64,000 bases of DNA from Shewanella metallivivens. GTDB taxonomy: Bacteria > Pseudomonadota > Gammaproteobacteria > Enterobacterales > Shewanellaceae. The notes beneath the pieces were generated by a model. The model was not told where the DNA came from. It did no database searches and saw only the letters and a program-made list of their open reading frames with translations. The stretch spans positions 62,001 through 126,000 of the forward strand of contig NZ_JAQQPZ010000004.1 of assembly GCF_028750675.1 (NCBI RefSeq), read 5' to 3'. Numbering within the stretch: position 1 is the stretch's first letter; each line of letters opens with the position of its first letter. Positions 26,958 through 35,542 of this stretch are shown here, piece after piece. The translations under genes were made by a program, and so were the position numbers.

Positions 26958-28835
26958 TTGTTTACGACTAAACTACTCAATATTATAATATTGGTCAGCA
27001 TCATAACGATGCCCTTCATTGTTAATGCAAACACCATTGATAATCCCCGCGCGGACGAAATTTTCCAACGTATTGATACCGGGGGGTACTCGTCTAATGA
27101 TGAATTACACCAATTACTCGAAGAATATAAAACAAGCATCGCTGTTGATGATACTGTCCGCCAACAATTACACATAAGGTTGACCTGTTGGAGCCAGCCA
27201 GCCAATAGTATTGAACAACTCAATTCTGCCATTCACTACGCCGACAAATACCTAAATATATACAAACAACCAAGCCTGTCTGTCATTCAGCTTGACTTAG
27301 CATTATGTAAAACCTGGTTTTTACACCAGCTAGGTAAAAATCAACAAGTATTTGAGCAATTAGACAGCATTATCGACAATGCCTACTTACTAGAGGACCC
27401 ACGCTTAATTGCAGATAGCCGCACCATTCGTGGCAGCATTTTATCTTACATGGGTAATTTCAGTGCAGCACTAGAAGACCTTATCACAGCGCAAAACTTA
27501 TATGAGTCGCTCAATCTCGAGTATTGGGCTAACGTCAATTTAGGCCAAATAGCCAATAGTTATCGCCGCTTTGGCGATGCTAAAACCGCATTAACATACC
27601 AGGGTAAACTTGAAAGTTTCTACCTAAAAAGCAATCAAGCCTATTCGGCAAATCTAATCAATATTGAAATGGGCATGTCACTTGAAGAGCTTGGGCGTTA
27701 CCAAGAAGCCAATGAACGCTATCAAAGGGCACGTGAATTTTGGCTTAAAGAAAATGAATTATTAGCCGCAGCAGACATGGCCGTCAGTATCGGGGGCAAC
27801 TTTATTAACTTAAATCAGCTAGAACAAGCCAAAACCCTGCTTGAGCAAGCCCAAAAACATATCACTCCCGATGTTGCGAGCAGTTATAGTTACATGAATT
27901 TATACCTCGCCAAAGTCCACCAGCAATTAGGCAATCACAACCAAGCGCTTGAATATATACAAACAGCCGAAACCGCCTTTAACGAGCACAACAATACTCG
28001 TGGTCTCAATCAGGTATTGCATTTAAAAAGCCAAGTATACCAATCATTAGAACAATGGTCTGACGCCTATTATTCCTTATTGGCTTATGTTGACGCACAC
28101 GAAGCGCTCGACAAAAAAACCTTGTCTGACAGAAACTCCGAGATGCAAGCACGCTTTAACACTGACAAAATTCAGTCAGAAAACGAGTGGCTCATTCAAC
28201 GAGACAAAGACAAAGAACAACAATTACAAATCCTGCAACGTAATGAACAAATGCAGATTATTATTATTGTTCTCGTGGCCATTATTTTAGCCATTGTATC
28301 AATATTCGCTTACAAACAACTTATGCGAAAACAACAGTTTAAGTTTTTAGCATTAACCGACGAGCTCACTAAACTGTCAAACCGACGTGACACTTATGCG
28401 CAAGGACAACATTTTTTAAAAGCGGCTCAACAATCGGCTAAGCCCTTCTCTATTATCTCTTTCGATGCCGATCACTTTAAAAAAGTGAATGACAACTTAG
28501 GCCACGAGATAGGCGATAAAGTACTCGTCAAATTAGCCTCAATTTGCTCAAGTATGATGCGCGAAACAGATGTGGTTGGCCGAGTGGGCGGCGAAGAGTT
28601 TTTGGTGTTATTACCCAATATCGATAAAACCAAAGCCATTGAAATTGCAAATCGCTTAATTGACACCATCGCCAATTATGATTGGAGCCAAATTTCACCC
28701 CACTTACAACAAACAATCAGTGCAGGGGTCACAAGCTACAGTAACGAAACTGAGTTATCACCATTATTACTTAAAGCCGATAAAGCACTCTATTCTGCCA
28801 AAGCCGCGGGTAGAAACTGTGTCAAAGCCGAGTAA
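26958..28835 (+). CDS. TPR-GGDEF diguanylate cyclase
   Basis: This membrane-anchored protein of 625 residues is predicted to make cyclic di-GMP from two GTP. It has a signal peptide or N-terminal anchor (NIIILVSIITMPFIVNA), then a long helical region of tetratricopeptide-like repeats (about residues 30-410; for example NLGQIANSYRRFGDAKTAL and EMGMSLEELGRYQEANERYQ). A membrane helix follows (IIIIVLVAIILAIVSIFAY, near 434-452), then a cytoplasmic GGDEF domain. The active-site motif is GGEEF at residues 544-548 and an RETD inhibitory-site motif lies just upstream, so it should be active and product-inhibited. No in-frame ATG gives the signal peptide, so a TTG start at 26958 is proposed. Confidence 0.88.
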   Translation: MFTTKLLNIIILVSIITMPFIVNANTIDNPRADEIFQRIDTGGYSSNDELHQLLEEYKTSIAVDDTVRQQLHIRLTCWSQPANSIEQLNSAIHYADKYLNIYKQPSLSVIQLDLALCKTWFLHQLGKNQQVFEQLDSIIDNAYLLEDPRLIADSRTIRGSILSYMGNFSAALEDLITAQNLYESLNLEYWANVNLGQIANSYRRFGDAKTALTYQGKLESFYLKSNQAYSANLINIEMGMSLEELGRYQEANERYQRAREFWLKENELLAAADMAVSIGGNFINLNQLEQAKTLLEQAQKHITPDVASSYSYMNLYLAKVHQQLGNHNQALEYIQTAETAFNEHNNTRGLNQVLHLKSQVYQSLEQWSDAYYSLLAYVDAHEALDKKTLSDRNSEMQARFNTDKIQSENEWLIQRDKDKEQQLQILQRNEQMQIIIIVLVAIILAIVSIFAYKQLMRKQQFKFLALTDELTKLSNRRDTYAQGQHFLKAAQQSAKPFSIISFDADHFKKVNDNLGHEIGDKVLVKLASICSSMMRETDVVGRVGGEEFLVLLPNIDKTKAIEIANRLIDTIANYDWSQISPHLQQTISAGVTSYSNETELSPLLLKADKALYSAKAAGRNCVKAE

Positions 28836-28847
28836 AACGCGTATAAT
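28819..28847 (+). promoter_or_regulatory. candidate promoter of queG
   Basis: GTGTCA at 28819-28824 and TATAAT at 28842-28847, spaced 17 bases, lie at the end of the upstream gene and 28 bases before the queG ATG. Confidence 0.5.
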
Positions 28848-28875
28848 TTCTGCTTGTTTACTCAATAATAGTACT

Positions 28876-30102
28876 ATGACTGCAACGACCCCAGCTTCAA
28901 CGCCAGAGCAACATATCGATCTCACTAACCAAACAGTTGAGCCGTGTCCTTTAACGGCGGCTCAACTTGACGTGCTCAATCGGCAAATAAAGCAGTGGGG
29001 AAAAGAGTTGGGGTTTGCCCATGTTGGGGTTAGCGACGTTGATTTAAGTCAGCACGAGGCCAGTTTGCAACAATGGCTGGATAATGGCTACCACGGTGAA
29101 ATGAACTACATGGCGAGCCACGGCATGATGCGCGCACGCCCTCACGAGCTACACCCCGGCACCTTACGAGTGATTTGTGCACGCATGGATTACCTGCCAC
29201 CTGAGGCAGGCTTTGCCAGTAATTTAACCCACCCCAATTTAGGTTATATATCTCGGTACGCAGGCGGGCGTGACTATCATAAAATGATCCGTCAACGGCT
29301 TAAAAAACTCGGCGATAAGATTACTGAACACTGCAAAACCCTAGGGTTTGATGCTACCGACTTTAGGCCATTTGTTGACTCAGCTCCGATACTCGAGCGA
29401 CCATTAGCTGACAAAGCAGGCATAGGTTGGACCGGTAAACATTCGCTGATTTTACACCCCGAGGCTGGCAGTTGGTTTTTTCTCGGTGAACTGCTCATTA
29501 ACCTGCCCTTACCGTTAGATATTCCAATAGAAGAAGGCTGCAACACCTGTGTTGCCTGCATAAAATCATGCCCAACCGATGCCATCGTGGCGCCTTACGT
29601 TGTCGATGCGCGCCGCTGCATTTCATATTTAACCATTGAGTTACAAGGGGCGATACCAGAAGAATTTAGGCCTTTAATTGGTAACCGAATTTACGGATGT
29701 GACGACTGCCAATTAGTGTGTCCAGTCAACAGCAAAGCGCCACTGACCGCAGAGTCTGACTTTCATACCCGCCAAGCGCTTATTCAACCTGAGCTAATCG
29801 ATTTATTTACTTGGTCAGAAACCTTTTTCTTACGCCAAACAGAAGGCAGCGCCATTAGACGAATCGGCCATAAACGCTGGTTACGCAATATCGCCATAGC
29901 ATTAGGCAATGCCCCTGCAAATCCAGAGATCATCGCCGCACTAGAGCAACGCAAGCTCAGTGATGAAGTCGACGACATGGTAATCGAACACATCGACTGG
30001 GCAATTGCACAACAACAGCAAAAAGCACCACAAGAAACGATTTCACGTAAAACCCAGCGCGTCATTAGAGCAATACAAAAAGGCCTACCGAGAGATGCTT
30101 AG
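28876..30102 (+). CDS. queG: epoxyqueuosine reductase
   Basis: This iron-sulphur, cobalamin-dependent cytoplasmic enzyme carries out the last step of queuosine biosynthesis on tRNA, reducing epoxyqueuosine to queuosine. With the ATG at 28876 it has 408 residues. Two ferredoxin-like cysteine clusters are clear: CNTCVACIKSCPTDAIV from residue 222 and CDDCQLVCPVN from residue 275, the eight ligands of two 4Fe-4S clusters. Upstream blocks KELGFAHVGVSDVDLS, ISRYAGGRDYHKMIRQRLKKL, FVDSAPILERPLADKAGIGWTGKHS are typical of QueG, as is a HEAT-like C-terminus. Longer upstream frames overlap the previous gene and are rejected. The stop codon lies inside a terminator-like hairpin. Confidence 0.93.
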   Translation: MTATTPASTPEQHIDLTNQTVEPCPLTAAQLDVLNRQIKQWGKELGFAHVGVSDVDLSQHEASLQQWLDNGYHGEMNYMASHGMMRARPHELHPGTLRVICARMDYLPPEAGFASNLTHPNLGYISRYAGGRDYHKMIRQRLKKLGDKITEHCKTLGFDATDFRPFVDSAPILERPLADKAGIGWTGKHSLILHPEAGSWFFLGELLINLPLPLDIPIEEGCNTCVACIKSCPTDAIVAPYVVDARRCISYLTIELQGAIPEEFRPLIGNRIYGCDDCQLVCPVNSKAPLTAESDFHTRQALIQPELIDLFTWSETFFLRQTEGSAIRRIGHKRWLRNIAIALGNAPANPEIIAALEQRKLSDEVDDMVIEHIDWAIAQQQQKAPQETISRKTQRVIRAIQKGLPRDA

Positions 30103-30110
30103 GCTTTTGT
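30077..30110 (+). terminator. terminator overlapping the end of queG
   Basis: AAAAGGCCTA and TAGGCTTTT pair around the stop codon and end in TTTTG. It would stop queG transcripts before the CRISPR region. Confidence 0.6.
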
Positions 30111-30140
30111 AAACAAATCACTAGGCAATATAAATAATCG

Positions 30141-30228
30141 TATCAAAACTGCCTATGCGACAGTGAACCATTGTCAATAAATCTAACCAGGGCAAGCCTT
30201 TTTCTGAGCTGCCTGTGCGGCAGTGAAG
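30141..30228 (-). CRISPR. vestigial type I-F CRISPR: two decayed 28-base repeats, one 32-base spacer
   Basis: 30141-30168 (TATCAAAACTGCCTATGCGA then CAGTGAAC) and 30201-30228 (TTTCTGAGCTGCCTGTGCGG then CAGTGAAG) both resemble the type I-F repeat, whose known form read this way is close to TTTCTAAGCTGCC followed by GTACGGCAGTGAAC. Their starts are exactly 60 bases apart, leaving a 32-base spacer at 30169-30200; 28 plus 32 is the type I-F period. The repeat farther from the I-C array is more degenerate, as expected of a trailer end. Crispr RNA sense would be the minus strand, the same as the adjacent I-C array. No Cas6f or other I-F cas gene is in the window. Confidence 0.75.
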
Positions 30229-33011
30229 AGAATTTTTAGGAATCCTTTCAAATAATTCCATCCACGCGCCTGCGGGAGGCGCGATGTGGGTGAGTAAATT
30301 AACTATTTGGGCTAGAGGTTTCAATCCACGCGCCTGCGGGAGGCGCGATAATGCTGAAATTGTGTTTGATAGTGGTGATTTGGTTTCAATCCACGCGCCT
30401 GCGGGAGGCGCGATTACAATAGGTCAAGCTGTTAATGAGTATCATCACGGTTTCAATCCACGCGCCTGCGGGAGGCGCGATTACATAGTTGCCTACCTTG
30501 AGAATAAATTAGATGTGTTTCAATCCACGCGCCTGCGGGAGGCGCGATTTGCTCTGCTTAATGATGCGGACGGTAGGCAGTGGTTTCAATCCACGCGCCT
30601 GCGGGAGGCGCGATTTGCTTCGGTGAATGCTGCTGTGCCTACTAAGAAGTTTCAATCCACGCGCCTGCGGGAGGCGCGATTATCCATATCAATAAAAATA
30701 ATAAGTTCATGGATGTTTCAATCCACGCGCCTGCGGGAGGCGCGATTATCTTGGTCATATACGTTTGTTGTATCCACATCTGTTTCAATCCACGCGCCTG
30801 CGGGAGGCGCGATTGGTGCTAACCACAAGTGACAGTGCATGATTAGGGTTTCAATCCACGCGCCTGCGGGAGGCGCGATTTAATACAAGTATAACCGTAA
30901 GGTTTGCCGTTGTAGTTTCAATCCACGCGCCTGCGGGAGGCGCGATTCTTCGAACTCTGGGCGTTCGAATTTAACGTACGGGTTTCAATCCACGCGCCTG
31001 CGGGAGGCGCGATTAAATGTATTATGACGTTCTTGTCAACACGCAACGGTTTCAATCCACGCGCCTGCGGGAGGCGCGATTTAAAACCAGACCAAATGCC
31101 GGAATCAGGTTTAAACGTTTCAATCCACGCGCCTGCGGGAGGCGCGATTCCAATCAAGCTCTTGGATGTTATACAAAACTCTGTTTCAATCCACGCGCCT
31201 GCGGGAGGCGCGATTTTTTGTTGTTTCAGTCATCGATCCTAATGGCAATGTTTCAATCCACGCGCCTGCGGGAGGCGCGATTCAACAGCAACAACCGAGG
31301 AGCTAGCCGAACGATTGTTTCAATCCACGCGCCTGCGGGAGGCGCGATTCCAACAGGTTTGGCCTCGATAACGCGCAATAGTGGTTTCAATCCACGCGCC
31401 TGCGGGAGGCGCGATTGAGATCCAAACCAAGCTGAGACGTTGGAGATCAGTTTCAATCCACGCGCCTGCGGGAGGCGCGATATATCTTTAACGCCCAGCT
31501 TACTGGTTCGCTCGTTTCAATCCACGCGCCTGCGGGAGGCGCGATTACCCTGTGATTGTTGCCACAATACCCGTTGTAAATGTTTCAATCCACGCGCCTG
31601 CGGGAGGCGCGATTATCGCGTCAAGGCATCGTGTTCTTTGACGTTGATGTTTCAATCCACGCGCCTGCGGGAGGCGCGATTTGCGGTATGCCAAGGCGCC
31701 AGACCAATGTCAACGTTTCAATCCACGCGCCTGCGGGAGGCGCGATTGTCGTTGATGCCGTGCCGCTTCGGTATATTTCAGTTTCAATCCACGCGCCTGC
31801 GGGAGGCGCGATTAATGGCCAATGATGAGACAACGGGAAATCAATTGTTTCAATCCACGCGCCTGCGGGAGGCGCGATTGCATATATACGAGATAATATG
31901 CCGCATTTGGAGGTTTCAATCCACGCGCCTGCGGGAGGCGCGATTTTCGCGCTGATAACATGCGTGACATGTCATTCTGGGTTTCAATCCACGCGCCTGC
32001 GGGAGGCGCGATTCCATTAGATATGGCGACCCAAAATTCACTGTGCAGTTTCAATCCACGCGCCTGCGGGAGGCGCGATTGCAAAGGCAAAATAAGAGAT
32101 TTGAGAGCAATGGGTTTCAATCCACGCGCCTGCGGGAGGCGCGATTAAAAGGCAATCACGCTAAGGTTAAATTAAACATGTTTCAATCCACGCGCCTGCG
32201 GGAGGCGCGATTATTTATGGTTTGATCATGATGATTTGGGATACGTGGTTTCAATCCACGCGCCTGCGGGAGGCGCGATTCGTTCGCGCCAGTTAATTTT
32301 TAAAGGTGTTATATGTTTCAATCCACGCGCCTGCGGGAGGCGCGATTCAGCCTTAATAGCTCGTGTATCGCCCTTGACGGGGTTTCAATCCACGCGCCTG
32401 CGGGAGGCGCGATTAAATTTTATTAGGTAAATATACGTAATTTACTAGTTTCAATCCACGCGCCTGCGGGAGGCGCGATTCCGCTACATACCTGACCAGC
32501 AATTGATAGACATAGTTTCAATCCACGCGCCTGCGGGAGGCGCGATTTGCTGCGTATGATTTTAATTGCATTTCTGTAGAGTTTCAATCCACGCGCCTGC
32601 GGGAGGCGCGATTATGAATTGCCAATAAGGGCGGATTTATGGAGATGTTTCAATCCACGCGCCTGCGGGAGGCGCGATTATGCTTTTCACACTCACGGTT
32701 AAGCTGAGCAAGTGTTTCAATCCACGCGCCTGCGGGAGGCGCGATTTGACCGCTCGACAGTGAATTACGACTATTACGTCGTTTCAATCCACGCGCCTGC
32801 GGGAGGCGCGATTATATTTAATAATATCTGATTGTAATCATCAGTTGTTTCAATCCACGCGCCTGCGGGAGGCGCGATTCGAGGCTCAATTAGACCTGCT
32901 GATGAAAAATCAGTTTCAATCCACGCGCCTGCGGGAGGCGCGATTAATTGACGCCATTGTGCCAACGGCAGACGCTTGGTTTCAATCCACGCGCCTGCGG
33001 GAGGCGCGATT

Positions 33012-33045
33012 ATGCCAGCCATTAACACCGTAACGAACCTCAAAA
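33012..33045 (-). repeat. duplicated spacer, older copy
   Basis: The 34-base spacer beginning ATGCCAGCCATTAACACC and ending CTCAAAA is identical to the one at 33345-33378. Confidence 0.95.
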
Positions 33046-33344
33046 GTTTCAATCCACGCGCCTGCGGGAGGCGCGATTAACGGGTGAACTCTACGCATCT
33101 GTTCAAGTCTTGTTTCAATCCACGCGCCTGCGGGAGGCGCGATTAGGCAAATCAACATCAATATAGATTGTGCTCTGAGTTTCAATCCACGCGCCTGCGG
33201 GAGGCGCGATTTCTTCTGCACAATACTCTTCAAACTCTGCAAATGTTTCAATCCACGCGCCTGCGGGAGGCGCGATTCATCAAAGGCGCTTTAATTATTC
33301 CGCTTATAAATGTTTCAATCCACGCGCCTGCGGGAGGCGCGATT

Positions 33345-33378
33345 ATGCCAGCCATTAACACCGTAACGAACCTCAAAA
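33345..33378 (-). repeat. duplicated spacer, leader-proximal copy
   Basis: This is the first spacer after the leader and is identical over 34 bases to the spacer at 33012-33045, five units further in. Confidence 0.95.
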
Positions 33379-33411
33379 GTTTCAATCCACGCGCCTGCGG
33401 GAGGCGCGATT

Positions 33412-33584
33412 AGCCTTCAAGGAAAGCTAGATACGACATAGCATAACTAAGCTATTGCCGCTAACTTATACTAAAAACTGTTACTTTCGAAAAGTAACCA
33501 ATCAAATTAAATAAAAGTTTTATTTTTAAAGAACTTAAAAATCGCTAGATCACTAGGATTTTAATGAGAGCTGAGGCATAGCGG
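33412..33584 (-). promoter_or_regulatory. CRISPR leader region between cas2 and the array
   Basis: This AT-rich, non-coding stretch of 173 bases lies between the cas2 stop and the newest repeat, the position of the leader that carries the array promoter and the site of spacer integration. It contains a near-perfect palindrome at 33480-33498 (GTTACTTT, CG, then AAAAGTAAC). A long A/T tract near 33505-33540 could bend DNA or bind IHF, but no clear IHF consensus was found. Confidence 0.7.
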
Positions 33585-33878
33585 CTAAAGTATTAAAAGG
33601 TCCCTAAAAATATCTAAGGCGACTTTGGCACCATGATGTTCAACTTTAGTTTTCCAGTTCTTACCTAATTTATAAAAACGTAAACTGTCTACTTCTGAGT
33701 CGTAAATTGATAACAGCTTATCTTTAAAAATGAGCCACTGCGTTGCATCTATTTCACATTCAAATACAGAGTATTGCACTCTTACACCATAGTCTAAGCA
33801 TACTTTTGCAAGTTGCCTGAGGCGTTTTTGACCGTCCTCACTAACAAAGGATACATCGTAAGTGACTAATACCATCAT
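33585..33878 (-). CDS. cas2: CRISPR-associated endoribonuclease Cas2
   Basis: This small protein of 97 residues dimerises and bridges two Cas1 dimers in the spacer-integration complex. The N-terminal MVLVTYDVSFVSEDGQKRLRQLAKVCLDYGVRVQYSVFECEID is the Cas2 ferredoxin-like fold, with the conserved Asp in the YDVS strand. Length and the type I-C position (last cas gene, next to the array) agree. Two ATG codons (33878 and 33875) are adjacent; AAGGAAAG lies upstream. It begins 12 bases after the cas1 stop codon and is the gene nearest the leader. Confidence 0.95.
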   Translation of the reverse strand: MMVLVTYDVSFVSEDGQKRLRQLAKVCLDYGVRVQYSVFECEIDATQWLIFKDKLLSIYDSEVDSLRFYKLGKNWKTKVEHHGAKVALDIFRDLLIL

Positions 33879-33890
33879 GGTAGTCTTTCC

Positions 33891-34922
33891 TTATTTTTTG
33901 ATCACAAATGGAGGATAATGGGCTAGGTCACCACGTATATGCCGTGCGAGTAGCATGGCTTGAACATGCGGTAATAAACCAATTTGCACCTTTTCTTGCA
34001 AAAAAGGGTGCATAACTTCTTCTTGTTTTTTAGCTTGATAAGCCTGAAAAACTATCTTACGCGCTTCGTCTTTTATGGTTACACCACCGAGACAATCTGT
34101 GTCAAAGTCCTTCGTGGTGAGTGTTTTATTGTTAAAGAGTTTTAAGGCAATGCTATCGACAATGTAGGCTCTAAACTCTTCTAATAGATCGAGTGCTAAA
34201 CTATTTCTGCCTGGTCTTTCTTTGTGTAAAAAGCCGACTTGCGGGTCAAGTCCTACACCTTGTAATGCGCCACTAATCTCTTGCCCTAACACAGAGTAAA
34301 GTAGTGAAATAACAGCATTAACAGGATCTTTGGGTGGCCTGCGTGTGCGCTTACTGAATAATTGTGTATTGTCGTTGTCTTTAAACATGTCAGCAAACGC
34401 TAAGAAGTAATGTGATGCCGCCTCTCCTTCAAGCCCTAAAATTGTCCCGTAGTCGGTCACTCCTTTTAGTTGCTCGATAATTTGCTTTAAACGCTTAATG
34501 GCTTTTTCTAACTGTGCTGTACTGCTGTGATTGCGCCTAAAGCGTAAAAGCAACATACGAGATGAGCGTATTTTTGCGGCGACAATATGTTTGGCAAGTT
34601 CATTTGCAGCCTGCTCTTGAACACTAAATTGCTGCCTACGCAGCAATACATTACCCGTTTGTTTACCAACAACATTTGCTAGAAAACGACCATGCATATC
34701 AAAAAAAGCGAGATGCGTGCCATTTTCACCACAAAAGCCAAGTAACTGCGGCGAAACCATAATATTGCCAAAACAAAATATGCTTCCAATAGAATGAATA
34801 GGAAGCTGCATCAGTTTTTGTTTTTCGCCATCCACTTTTTGTTCAATCAACAAGGTTTCGCGTTGCTTATGCAAATAAACGCCATCTTTGGTGATATAAA
34901 GCGAGTTTTGCAGTTTTTTCAT
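33891..34922 (-). CDS. cas1: CRISPR-associated integrase Cas1, type I-C
   Basis: This protein of 343 residues is the metal-dependent integrase that inserts new spacers at the leader end. The N-terminal beta domain (KLQNSLYITKDGVYLHKQRETLLI, LMQLPIHSIGSIFCFG) is followed by the helical catalytic domain with GLEGEAASHYFLAF (catalytic Glu), DPQVGFLHKERPGRNSLALDLLEEFRAYIVDSI (His and the second acidic site) and the family's usual C-terminal part. Its ATG overlaps the cas4 stop codon (ATGA), so cas4 and cas1 are translated together, in keeping with their joint work in prespacer processing. Confidence 0.97.
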   Translation of the reverse strand: MKKLQNSLYITKDGVYLHKQRETLLIEQKVDGEKQKLMQLPIHSIGSIFCFGNIMVSPQLLGFCGENGTHLAFFDMHGRFLANVVGKQTGNVLLRRQQFSVQEQAANELAKHIVAAKIRSSRMLLLRFRRNHSSTAQLEKAIKRLKQIIEQLKGVTDYGTILGLEGEAASHYFLAFADMFKDNDNTQLFSKRTRRPPKDPVNAVISLLYSVLGQEISGALQGVGLDPQVGFLHKERPGRNSLALDLLEEFRAYIVDSIALKLFNNKTLTTKDFDTDCLGGVTIKDEARKIVFQAYQAKKQEEVMHPFLQEKVQIGLLPHVQAMLLARHIRGDLAHYPPFVIKK

Positions 34923-35542
34923 TCAACCTCCATGTCAAATAATGCGGCTACGTATCCGCTTGAACCATCATTATTGGTTAAATCTGGCTGACATATCTCA
35001 ATCAAAGAACATGCCTTACAGTGTTTACCTTTTATTGGCGGAGGCGTTTTTCCGTTTATAAATAACTGCTGCACTTGTGCTATTAAGGCTTTTGTTTGCG
35101 TTCGTAGTGGGTTATCGAATTCAACATCTATTCGCTTGCGTGTTTGCCAATACCAAAGTGCGCCATTTGGAACTGAAACTGATAGCATTTCTTCAATACA
35201 AAGTGCTTGCGCGCACAGCTGTACTTTGTCTATATCGCTGGCTTTTGGCTTACCTCGTTTATACTCAACAGGAACGAATTGATTACTTAGTTTATGGTGC
35301 TCTAATAAGTCTAATTTACCTGTTACACCTAATTGTGGCGCAGTAACTACTACGCCACGTTCAAAGCGCACACCTTTACGGGTTTCTGGTTCGCCGTTAT
35401 CAACTCGCTCATGTAACTGCCGCCCATGTGCTGTTAGGTAGTTTTCTTGCCACACTTGCTCTAAGTGGATCAGCGCACATTGGCGCTGACAAAAAGCAAA
35501 GTGTTGCAGTGCTGAGATATTAACTAGGCGAACCTCATCCAT
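34919..35542 (-). CDS. cas4: CRISPR-associated exonuclease Cas4
   Basis: This RecB-family nuclease of 207 residues trims prespacers and sets PAM-dependent orientation during adaptation. Cysteines at the N-terminus (HFAFCQRQCALIHLE) and a C-terminal C-x2-C-x5-C cluster (KHCKACSLIEICQPDL) should bind a 4Fe-4S cluster. The nuclease core shows VTGKLDLLEHH and VPVEYKRGKPK, giving the Asp, Glu and Lys of the PD-(D/E)XK site. It begins in a TAATG overlap with the cas7 stop and overlaps cas1 by ATGA. The C-terminal 20 residues past the last Cys are not conserved in any way I recognise. Confidence 0.95.
   Translation of the reverse strand: MDEVRLVNISALQHFAFCQRQCALIHLEQVWQENYLTAHGRQLHERVDNGEPETRKGVRFERGVVVTAPQLGVTGKLDLLEHHKLSNQFVPVEYKRGKPKASDIDKVQLCAQALCIEEMLSVSVPNGALWYWQTRKRIDVEFDNPLRTQTKALIAQVQQLFINGKTPPPIKGKHCKACSLIEICQPDLTNNDGSSGYVAALFDMEVE

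Larger units (their letters stand above)
30254..33411 (-). CRISPR. type I-C CRISPR array, 48 repeats and 47 spacers
   Basis: The repeat on the plus strand begins GTTTCAATCCACGCGCCT and ends GGGAGGCGCGAT, 32 bases, nearly always followed by T (33 in effect). CGCGCCT and AGGCGCG form a 7-base-pair stem around GCGGG, the standard I-C crispr RNA hairpin. I counted 48 copies, from a decayed first copy at 30254-30285 to 33379-33410, with a period of 64-68 bases and spacers of about 33-35 bases. The array is transcribed on the minus strand: the mature handle would derive from the GGATTGAAAC end, the cas genes are on the minus strand next to 33,411, and the decayed repeat marks the distal end. Reading frames across the array are artefacts of the repeat. 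Confidence 0.97.

Noticed and set aside
26858..27232. A 124-codon frame on the minus strand at the start of the diguanylate cyclase gene
   Set aside because: It is antisense to the signal peptide and first TPR region of the cyclase, resembles no family, and has no ribosome binding site.
28660..28875. N-terminal extension of queG from an upstream ATG
   Set aside because: It overlaps the end of the GGDEF coding sequence, adds unrelated residues and lacks homology; the ATG at 28876 gives the normal QueG start.
30284..33413. Several long open frames on both strands across the CRISPR array, with repeating peptides such as FNPRACGRRD, FQSTRLREAR and IAPPAGAWIE
   Set aside because: The peptides are translations of the CRISPR repeat in its different frames; the frames have no start context and no unique sequence apart from spacers.
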